Assembly (NCBI GenBank): GCA_016800925.1
Contig: JABCPU010000089.1
Location: 124,001 to 188,000, forward strand
Direction: 5' to 3'
DNA from: Suillus spraguei
Taxonomy: Eukaryota > Basidiomycota > Agaricomycetes > Boletales > Suillaceae
DNA: 64,000 nucleotides
The translations under genes were made by a program, and so were the position numbers. The notes beneath the pieces are model-generated. The model was not told where the DNA came from. It did not search any database and saw nothing but the letters and a program-made list of their open reading frames with translations. Numbering within the stretch: the first letter of the stretch is position 1; every line of letters starts with the position of its first letter. This document shows positions 55,910 through 64,000 of the stretch, one piece after another.

Positions 55910-56182
55910 CATCAGGAAATTCACACATTCCTTAACATGCTTAATCAGCTTAACTCACTTATCTCAAAACTTGTTTGCTCTCTCTCACATCATTCACCTG
56001 GCATATCTTATATTTTTTGAGTGCGAAATACAATAAAACATGTATATTAATATATCTCAACTTTTTTTTGCTGAATTCATTCACATTGAAATTTTGGACA
56101 AGTAGATTCAATTTCACCAAGGCAGTTAAGTGTAAATAAGTCCGCATAAGGGCACGTCAAGGAATGTGTGAATTTCCTGATG
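55910..56182 (-). mobile_element. MITE copy 2 (273 bp), inverted relative to copy 1
   Basis: Ends CATCAGGAAATTCACACATT and its reverse complement, interior nearly identical to copy 1 at 780-1050 when reversed. Flanking dinucleotide is CA on both sides. It lies directly upstream of the retroelement ORF. Confidence 0.75.
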
Positions 56183-56417
56183 CAATAATGTCATGATGCA
56201 AGGAAGATTCACAACTATGAAGCATCAGGTAATTGATCGTATTCTATATGAGTTCGAGGTACGAGAACTAAAGATAGAATTATGTCTATGTGGCGACACG
56301 ACTTTTCGTGTTTCCCACCTTCTTGCTTCGTACTACTACAGTAGTACTCTCAAGTCTCTTCACTGCTCGTCTACACTCAGTTCTTTGCATCAACTCTCAT
56401 ATAGTTTCTATTCCAAC

Positions 56418-57305
56418 ATGCCGAGAATTCGAAATGATCCAAATCTGAACATTTGCCCGGACTACGCTGCGGATGTATTTGAGAATATTCGCGCACAGCT
56501 AGTCAACGAGAATACGACGGAAGCACAAGCGATGCAACTGCTTAGGAACATCTGGGAAGCCAATAACGACGCAGTCAAGGTGCTATGGCAACAACAGCTA
56601 GATGACGACAGAGAGCAGTGCGAACATCACGAGAGGCTAGACGAAGACGAACAAGAAAGGCTTAGCCAAGAAAGAATCGACGAAGAGGAAGCAGCGCACA
56701 AAGAAGAGAAAAAGAAAAACAAGCACAAGTACACTCCAATTCTTGAAACAGGCATTCCTAACGAGCCGGCTATCACGCCATGTTCCTATGTTCTCCGAAA
56801 GCTCGATAAGGGAGAGTACGTTGAGTTGTGGTACTTCACCAATGACGGCTTAGACGAAGCCAGTATCAAAAAAACCATTGATGATGACGCCATGATCCTT
56901 TCCACGCTGGCAGACAGCTCAACAGCCTGGGTGTCTTCTGCTTCCACGCGAAACGCGCGATCAGTAGTGAACGATGAAGATCTACCATTCGAGGAATTTT
57001 GCCAAGCTTGCCTCGTTTTCTGACAGCAATAGGGGAAGTGGATTGGCCGGAAGATAGAATTTGAATGATGGCGCGCTTCTGGATGAACATCCAAGTTCAC
57101 AAGTATCGCTCTTTAAGAGATCCCATAGCCCATAAGACTCTCTTGACCTATCAAGCCGAGCAACGGAGACGATGGCACGTCGCCGCAAAGTCCTCAGCCG
57201 GACCATACGACATCTCCGTCGTCAATGAGAAGGTTCTACAAGACACGAGGGAGAAGGTATATTGGGAAGAACGCAATAAACAAGACAATGCTCGCGACTA
57301 CAAGG
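56418..57305 (+). pseudogene. Gag-like ORF of a basidiomycete retroelement, two frames
   Basis: Starts MPRIRNDPNLNICPDYAADV and continues through a Glu/Lys-rich coiled coil (EEEAAHKEEKKKNKHKYTPI) to DDEDLPFEEFCQAC, where a one-base shift moves the reading to FLTAIGEVDWPEDRI, a stop, then RFWMNIQVHKYRSLRDPIAH and EERNKQDNARDYK. This protein type is common beside the RT ORF that follows. I know it as an unnamed transposon protein; a structural (gag-like) role is inferred from position. Confidence 0.55.
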
Positions 57306-57390
57306 TCAGTATCTACTTGAAACAATGTATAACAATGAAACTAATCAATTATCTTCGTTTTTTATTGGAAAATTTTAAATTTGTTGATGC

Positions 57391-57550
57391 CACACTCGCC
57401 ACATGCTACCCGCTTCACGCTACATGCCTCCCGCTACACGCTACATGCCACACTCGCTATATACCACCCGCTTCACGCTACATGTCACCCGCTACATGCT
57501 ACATACCACTCGCTACACGCCTCACGCCACACGCTGCATTATATGCACAT
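57391..57550 (+). repeat. Minisatellite of about 10-20 bp units in the gag-RT junction
   Basis: Variants of CGCTACATGC, CCCGCTTCACGC and GCCACACTCGC alternate about a dozen times. It sits where an intron is expected, between DNARDYK and the Ser/Arg-rich exon at about 57,540, and keeps frames open by chance in two phases. Confidence 0.75.
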
Positions 57551-59048
57551 CATCTCTTGCCACAGTCTGATCAACGTACTAGCTCATCGAGACAACGAGA
57601 CTGGAAAGACTCTCGCAAGCGATCAGCTTCGCCCGAACACTCGGGCAGGGGGAAAAGGCAACGTCAGGATTTTCGTTCGAGCGCAAACGGAGGAGTCCTC
57701 TCCGCTTGCGCTGTCTGCCTCGGACGAAACCCTCACAGGATTATTGAGTGCAAGGCACTTCGAACTTGGGACGACGCTTTCGACACCCTATGCTCCCGCA
57801 TTGGCAAACTCCTCACCATGCGAGACGGCAAGTCAATCTGCAGCGACTGGCAATGAGTCAGCGGGTGTTCAGAAAGTACTCACGATCGAAGGCACTTTTG
57901 TTCAGGATGTGGTGCCTCCACTCACGGAGCTCAGACATGTCCTCGAGCACAGAAGGCTTGAAGCACTTACCCTGTATAATCCGAAGGTTTGGGAGTCGAA
58001 GCTGGCGTCAAATGGTCTTCTTGACAGGTACCCACATATACCTGAAGGATTGCGTCGAGGCTTTCATCTTCATATTCCTACTATTAGCATCACTCAATCC
58101 CCGCCGAACAAGCAATCTATTGTTACATATCAACAAGAATTCCTTAATATTGTCCAAACTGAGCTTAAGAAGGGAAGGTATATCGGACCGCTTCGAGCAA
58201 AAGAAGTTGAGGACCTCATCGGTCCTTTTCAAACATCTCCTTTTTCCATCATCCCCAAGCCAGGCCGCCCTGGACGCTATCGCATCATTCAGAACTTTTC
58301 ATTTCCTCATGCCGCTTCCTCGAAGTTTCCTAATTCTTCTATCAATTCTTACATCAATTCCGATAATTTTCCCAGTACTTGGGGTACCTTCCACGTCATT
58401 GTGCTTACAATCAGTCGTTTACCACCGGGATCGCAAATCGCGATCAGGGACATATCAGAGGCGTACCGCACTGTGCCCATTCATCCATCACAATGGCCAG
58501 GGTCAGTTGCCCGTATCTCCGACGACCTTTTTTGCATCGACACTTGTATGTGTTTTGGTCAGCGTCCTTCGGCGGGAGCATACGGGTCCCTTGCTGATGC
58601 AGGATTCGATTTATTTCGTTCTCAAGGAATCGGGCCCGCATCTAGATGGGTTGATGACCATATGTTCATACGCATTCTCAAACAGTACATTCCAGACTAC
58701 AATGAAAAGAGACGGACATGGCACCAAGATATCGTTGAAAGAGGGAAGCATCAGGATGGGGGGAGAATATGGTTTGGAGGCTTCATATTCGAGGACGGCT
58801 CTTTGGAAGAGTTCAATGAAGACTGTCAGTTTCCAATTAGAGATCTGTCGGGAGCATCACCCAGGTCAATCGAGGATGCGAAGTTCTCCTGTAACTTATC
58901 GGACATTGACGATGCCTCAGACGAGCTCAATATTCCCTGGGAACCTCTCAAGGACAAGGACTTCGCGTATGTCAATCCATACATTGGCATTATGTCACAT
59001 ATTACAGTGAACTATCTCCGTATTATACGAGTGAACGGACGTGCATAA
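57545..59048 (+). pseudogene. Reverse transcriptase region of a truncated retroelement
   Basis: A first frame carries LPQSDQRTSSSRQRDWKDSR and ACAVCLGRNPHRIIECKALR (Cys/His module) and stops at 57,856. The main frame then carries the polymerase: GPFQTSPFSIIPKPGRPGRY, IIQNFSFPHAASSKFPNSSI, QIAIRDISEAYRTVPIHPSQ, CMCFGQRPSAGAYGSLADAG and the catalytic RWVDDHMFIR. It ends in unrelated codons at 59,048. The RNase H and recombinase or integrase parts that normally follow are missing, replaced by a minisatellite. The RT resembles those of mushroom DIRS-like (tyrosine recombinase) elements, but without the 3' part this class is inference. Confidence 0.6.
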
Positions 59049-59059
59049 TATCCCGTATG

Positions 59060-59480
59060 ATACAGGCCAGCGGACCATGGGCCCATGGTAGAAATATCCT
59101 CGTTGATGACGGATGGGCCGGGAGGAATATTATTCCCGATGACAGCGGGTGGGCCCATGCAAGGAATATGTAGAGTAGATGAGTGGGCCGATGTACATGA
59201 ATATCCGGTAGACGGATGGGCCGAGGTAGTTGGATATCATGTAGATGGGTGTATCAAGGTAGATGTGTATCAAATAGACAGGTATGTGAAGGGTACTTGT
59301 TATCACATACACGGGTGGGCCCAGACACATATTAAATTAGACGGGTATTAGACGGGTGAGCCGAGAGTGTTATATAAATATTTATTAGACGGGTGGGCCG
59401 AGGGTGTTGTACAGTATATTATATTAGACGGGTGGGCTGAGGGTGGTATAAAATATAGACGGGTGGGCCCATGTGTATGA
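59060..59480 (+). repeat. GACGGGTGGGCC minisatellite
   Basis: About eleven copies of a GA(C/T)GGGTGGGCC(G/C) core, spaced 35-55 bp with AT-rich spacers such as GAGGGTGTTGTACAG. The array begins about 12 bp after the end of the RT frame. Confidence 0.85.
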
Positions 59481-59554
59481 TAATGGTAGACATGACGGAG
59501 CTGAGGGAGTTGCATATCATCTGAATCAGAGGAGGTAATAAATCACAGTTACTG

Positions 59555-60050
59555 AGTTCCCGGAGCAGCAGGTGCTGTCTTGACATGGCCTTTTGTGATG
59601 CTTAGGTTGTCTTGTAGAATGTGGAAACTGGGGTGCGAGGCTTGTGTTGCCCTACAAGACACCCAGCTCCGACCCCCGAAAATCAAATGAAGCATACCAA
59701 GTTCCGAGTTCCGAGACCCGGGTCTCGACACATAATTCAGTCAATAAGAGACACCCAGTTCCGACCCCCGAAATTTGAGTGAAGCATACCAAGTTCCAGG
59801 AGCAGCAAGTGATGTCTTGAAATGGCCTTTATGGCGCTTAGGTTATCTTGTAGAATGTGGAAAGCGGGGTGCGAGGCTTGTGTTGCCCTACAAGACACCC
59901 AGTTCTGACCCCCGAAAATCAGATGAAGCATACCAAGTTCCGAGTTCCGAGACCCGGGTCTCGACACATAATTCAGTCAATACGAGACACCCAGTTCCGA
60001 CCCCCGAAATTTGAGTGAAGCATACCAAGTTCCGGAGTTCCGAACCCGGG
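59555..60050 (+). repeat. 237-bp tandem repeat, about 2.1 copies
   Basis: GAGCAGCA landmarks at 59,563 and about 59,800, and paired blocks such as GTTCCGAGACCCGGGTCTCG (itself containing a palindrome) and CACCCAGTTCCGACCCCCGA, recur with a 237-bp period. Confidence 0.8.
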
Positions 60051-60247
60051 TCTGGACAAATGAATATCAGATATCCAGCACACTTCCAATCATCTGGTAT
60101 TTCATTGAGCAATGGAGGATAATACAGCTTTGAAAGCCAACATCATCCAAGGTTCCCTTATCTGATCCTCGCTATCTCCACCCCCTTTAACACCAAAGTC
60201 TGGACATCCAGCATTCAGCGTCTGATTTCCCAATATCAACTTGCAAC

Positions 60248-61554
60248 ATGAACACTTCTTCCATGTCCACTTGTGACATAAAAATCTGGCGCACTTGGGC
60301 CCTGGCCATCACTCATGAAGCAGGGGCATATACTGAGCAAAAATTCAATGCAGAGAAGACTGGAGGAGAACCGGTTATACCTTCTCCGAACCTGGACACT
60401 GATCTGGTGATGGCGTGCGATCGCTTGGCTGATGTACTCATAAAGGCATATAAAAATCCCAGTGGGTCTTCCTGCAGATGTTGAAAATGTGTTTGATCAT
60501 CCAAATTCCTTCATGACAGTTAAGATACAGATTGATATTGCAAGATATAGCAAATTGATATCCCCAAAGAACACTGGGCATAATGAGGAGAAAGAGGAGA
60601 AGTTGCTTGAGAGGTGTCCTCCTGGCCATGAGGGCACAAAGGTGGTGGACAAACCTGCCACAATTATCGATGTTTCCGGTACCATCATCGCATGGTACCT
60701 TCTGGACGCCCTGACCGAGACCACCCAGGTGCGTAATGTGTAGATTGTTACTCAATGGATATTGAATATCAAATGGTACCTACAGAAGGAAATCAGGGCG
60801 GCCACCGATTTGCTGGGTCCAAGCCTCGAAAAAAGTGTAAAGGCTGATGGCAATTGGCGATATAATCAAGAATGGTTCAAACAGGGCTCGGAAAATGTTG
60901 GGTCAACTCCCGGATGCATCAATTTATCTCCGGCATGGTTTCAACAGGGCCATGAGGTAGGATGTGATGAGATGGTGATTTCTGGAGTCAAACTCACCAA
61001 TCCCATAGAATCTGTCAGATCCGGAGGTATCCGCATCATTGAAGGGACCCTCCTCCAAGAATATCCTGAAAGCTATTGCAAGGCCGGCAGCCATCGCATC
61101 GGCGGCACTCAGGGTCATGCATCCTCAGCAGTATTTTGCAGGGTTACGAGCCTTGTCACACCTCGGAGATAAGGCAGTGAGCAAGGAACTGCCACAGATG
61201 CCAGAGACCCTGCAGTACTGGGCATCCGTGTTTAACAGCCTCTCCATCATTTCCAATCAGGAAACCCCCAATCATTGAGACCATTTATCAATTCCTGAAT
61301 GCTTCGATATTCTCACCACCGTGGGGAACTATTCTAATGCTCGGATGAGTATGCCAAGCCTTCAGCTGGAATTCAGGTATGATTCCGGCTGTATGATTGC
61401 ATTTTCGGGAAGAATTGTGAGACATGGTGTTGATGGAGGGGAAGGGGATCGGATTGCTTGGGCATGGTATATGAGGGATTCTGTGCACATTTATGCCGGG
61501 GTTCCCTCATGTGGATGGGCTATGGTCGAAGGCCACATACTAAGCACGGTGTGA
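60248..61554 (+). pseudogene. TET/JBP-like 2-oxoglutarate/Fe(II) dioxygenase pseudogene
   Basis: Pieces in several frames read MACDRLADVLIKAYKN, KPATIIDVSGTIIAWYLLDA, GCINLSPAWFQQGHEV, AIASAALRVMHPQQYFAGLR, WASVFNSLSIISNQETPNH and, after a TGA, LTTVGNYSNARMSMPSLQLE then IAFSGRIVRHGVDGGEGDRI. Order and wording match the TET/JBP-like proteins expanded in mushrooms, which are thought to oxidise methylcytosine and often travel with KDZ transposons. The stop (61,276-61,278) falls inside the H-x-D iron ligand motif. With at least two frameshifts as well, the gene is dead. Family call is from memory of the family pattern. Confidence 0.65.
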
Positions 61555-61639
61555 AAGATCAAAGAAGTTGACAGAGTTGTGACCCATGTTAGTAGCAACA
61601 CACAAATACCATGTACCAATTAGAGCATCAACAGTTCTG

Positions 61640-63400
61640 GAACTCAAGTCGGAAGTCGAGTTCCATGAATTGAGTCCCTAACTCTGTGTATCTCGGGACT
61701 CGGGACTCGATCCTCGAAATTAGGGACTCAATGATCGATAGTCCGAATTCAGGCTTCACACTCGGGACTCAGGAAAGTGTGAGGCAGCACAATGTGAGGC
61801 AACAGACTTTGACCCACACATTGTGACTGCCGAACACCGAACACCGGCAGCCGGCACTCGGGACTCAGGACTGACACCAATGTGAAAAATATGAATTCAC
61901 ATATAGTGAGTGCCAAATCCCAAACTCAGGCAGCCGGAGCTCGGGACTCGGGACTCAGAACAATGTGAAAGATGTGAATTCACATATCATAAATGATGAA
62001 CTCCGAATCCCGGCAGCCGGCACTCGGGACTTGGGACTCAGAATAATGTGCAAGTCATTGATCCACACATGTTGAGGGCCGAACTCCGAACCCCGGCAGC
62101 CAGCAGTCCGGACTTGGGACTCAGAAGAACGAGAAAGATATTGAGTCCTACATGTAAAGTGCCGAACGCCGAATGCCGAACCCTGTGAAAGATACTGATT
62201 CCCACATATCAAGTGGCGAACCCGGAACCCCGGCAGCCGGAACTCGGGACTCGGGACACACAACATTGTGAATGATATTGATGCACACATGTTAAGTGGC
62301 GAACGCCGACTGCCGAGCCCCGGCACCCGGAACTCGGCACTCGGTACTCACAATAATCCACACATGTTGAGTGCCGAACCCCGAACTCCGGCAGCCGGAA
62401 CTCGGGACTCACAACATTGTGAAAGATACTGATTCCCATATGTAAAGTGCCTAACCCCGAACCCCGGCAGCCGGAACTCGGGACTCGGGACACACAACAT
62501 TGTGAATAATATTGATGCACACATGTTAAGTCCCGAACGCCGACTGCCGAGGCCCGGCACCCGGAACTCGGCACTCGGCACTCAGAATAATCCACACATG
62601 TTGAGTGCCGAACCCCGAACTCTGGCAGCCGGAACTCGGGACTCACAATATTGTGAATGATTTTGATGCATGCATGTTAAGTGCCGAACGCCGACTGCCG
62701 AGCCCCGGCACCCGGAACTCGGCACTCAGCACTCACAATGATCCACACATGTTGAGTGCCGAACCCCGAACTCCGGCAGCCGGAACTCGGGACTCACAAC
62801 ATTGTGAAAGATACTGATTCCCATATGTAAAGTGCCTAACCCCGAACCCCGGCAGCCGGAACTCGGGACTCGGGACACACAACATTGTGAATGATATTGA
62901 TGCACACATGTTAAGTCCCGAACGCCGACTGCCGAGCCCCGGCACCCGGAACTCGGCACTCGGCACTCAGAATAATCCACACATGTTGGGTGCCGAACCC
63001 CGAACTCCGGCAGCCAGGACTCGGGACTCACAACATTGTGAATGATATGGATGCACACATGTGAAGTGCCGAACGCCGACTGCCGAGGCCCGGCACCCGG
63101 AACTCGGGACTCGGGACTCGGGACTCACAACATTGTGCATGATATGGATGCACACATGTGAAGTGCCGAACGCCGACTGCCGAGGCCCGGCACCCGGAAC
63201 TCGGGACTCGGCACTCAGAATAATGTGAAAGTTATTGATCCACATATGTTGAGTGCCGAACCCCGCACTGTCGCACAGATATCTATTTCGTCTCGAACCT
63301 TGATTGCTGAACCCCAAACCATGAAATCCGGTAGTCCACAATTGTGGGGTTCGGGGTTCGGTACCTAAGATTCATGACTCGCCACTCAGAAATATGTGAG
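61640..63400 (+). repeat. Large minisatellite with higher-order 233-bp periodicity (ACTCGGG core)
   Basis: The array is built from GGAACTCGGGACTCGGGACT and GTGCCGAAC(G/C)CCGA(A/C)T phrases, separated by CACACATGTT and CATTGTGAA spacers of 25-35 bp. The marker CACATGTTGA (last copy CACATGTTGG) recurs at 62,361, 62,595, 62,746 and 62,979, that is spacings of 234, 151 and 233 bp, so three subunits of about 78 bp form a higher-order unit. Long minus-strand frames across it (up to 145 codons, SSGCRGSAVGV-like) are products of the repeat and not genes. Confidence 0.9.
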
Positions 63401-63616
63401 GCAATCTTGCCATTCGGAAGTCGAGTCCCATGAATTAAGTCCCAAACTCTAAGTACCATTGCACTCAGGCATTCACCACTTAGCATTTGGGATTTAGGAC
63501 TCTACATCCGGATCTTGACATCCAGTATTCAAAATCCGGAACAAAATATTCGGGAGTCAAGACAATGATTTGGACAGAATAAAATATTTTACATCATGTA
63601 TGAAATGAAGACCATT

Positions 63617-63998
63617 CTAATCTAAACACAGTGAAGAGGACTCCACTCCCCTGCCTCTCTTCAATCTCTGTAGCATGTCAGTGTACATCTTCACCTCTGC
63701 CATCTTCTCATGGATACCCTCATCTTGCTCCTCCATCAATGCTACCAGGCGTGCTCGAATCATCTTAAGTCCCATCACTGATGGCCTGATGAGTCATTTA
63801 CCTCCTCAGGAAGAACCAAGCCATCATCCTCAACTCCATTTACCATCCAATGCTGGTAGTGAACAACACAGGACCTCATGATCTGACCCCATTGCCATGG
63901 TTCATTCGGAATTTCGGTGTGTCCCATCCACCATGGAGTATCATAGCTGGGAATAATCTGGGATGGATGTCCCGGAGCTGCGACATCATCAAACTGAC
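63617..63998 (-). CDS. Hypothetical protein, partial (runs to window edge)
   Basis: The minus strand reads PGHPSQIIPSYDTPWWMGHT and QIMRSCVVHYQHWMVNGVED, then GLVLPEE. A short exon or new frame follows, MGLKMIRARLVALMEEQDEG ending KRGRGVESSSLCLD at 63,617. The first part looks like a real exon; the second is a coiled coil. Family not recognised, and the start lies beyond the window. Confidence 0.4.
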
Positions 63999-64000
63999 AT

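Noticed and set aside
57748..59010. 420-codon plus-strand ORF
   Set aside because: Alternative frame of the RT region; the overlapping frame has the RT motifs including RWVDDH.
62209..63341. Several minus-strand ORFs up to 145 codons with Cys/Arg/Pro-rich repeats
   Set aside because: They follow the minisatellite period exactly and occur in more than one frame, so they are by-products of the repeat.
61640..63400. CRISPR-like array
   Set aside because: Repeats and spacers are both repeated and variable, and the genome is eukaryotic.

Overview
The window is nuclear DNA of a filamentous basidiomycete, most likely an Agaricomycete (mushroom). The evidence is intron-dense genes with 40-70 nt GT-AG introns, protein families typical of mushrooms (an APC amino acid permease, a NOSIP-type RING protein, an F-box/LRR protein, DUF3328/UstYa, small secreted cysteine-rich peptides), and a heavy load of fungal transposons: Ty3/Gypsy, PIF/Harbinger with a Myb/SANT partner gene, and a TET/JBP-like gene remnant. 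No rRNA, canonical tRNA, CRISPR array or bacterial-style operon was seen.

Layout. 0-0.4 kb: edge of a Harbinger-type element. 0.8-1.05 kb: a MITE with a second, inverted copy at 55.9 kb. 1.7-14.3 kb: the gene-rich part, with an FAD monooxygenase (-), NOSIP (+), an unrecognised gene (+), an F-box/LRR gene (-) and an amino acid permease (+). 14.3-17.3 kb: two inverted, decayed copies of the permease 3' end flanking a small gene for a secreted six-cysteine, knottin-patterned peptide. 18.2-25.8 kb: a decayed chromodomain Gypsy retrotransposon with an extra zinc-knuckle ORF before its 3' LTR. 25.8-35.5 kb: a transposon graveyard with two solo LTRs that keep perfect target duplications, LTR fragments, tandem repeats and an internally deleted Harbinger. 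35.6-39.0 kb: a Harbinger element with perfect 57-bp inverted repeats, inserted in the first copy of a 1.3-1.5 kb segmental duplication; the second copy (42.6-44.0 kb) preserves the empty target site. 40-50 kb: small secreted peptide genes sharing one promoter and signal peptide, a WD40 fragment, hypothetical genes and an intact-looking MFS transporter. 50.9-54.35 kb: the most interesting locus. 54.4-64 kb: tRNA-like tandem units, the second MITE, a truncated retroelement, three minisatellite arrays, a TET/JBP-like pseudogene and a partial hypothetical gene.

Main discovery candidate. On the minus strand at 50,894-51,971, what looks like a 180-bp tandem repeat is a gene of twelve exons, ten of them internal and mostly exactly 33 nt, all separated by phase-1 introns. 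Spliced, it encodes a signal peptide followed by about six degenerate 22-residue repeats, most with a Kex2-type dibasic or single-Arg site and each with a Y-[LQM]-[VI]-A segment. About 1.65 kb away (53,623-54,350, +) lies a complete UstYa-type DUF3328 protein with both HxxHC motifs. A Kex2-processed repeat precursor beside a UstYa homologue is the hallmark of dikaritin-type ribosomal peptides (ustiloxin, phomopsin, asperipin). The MFS transporter at 45.9-47.9 kb could export the product. The product, and the claim that these genes work together, are inference; the gene structures are read directly from the sequence.
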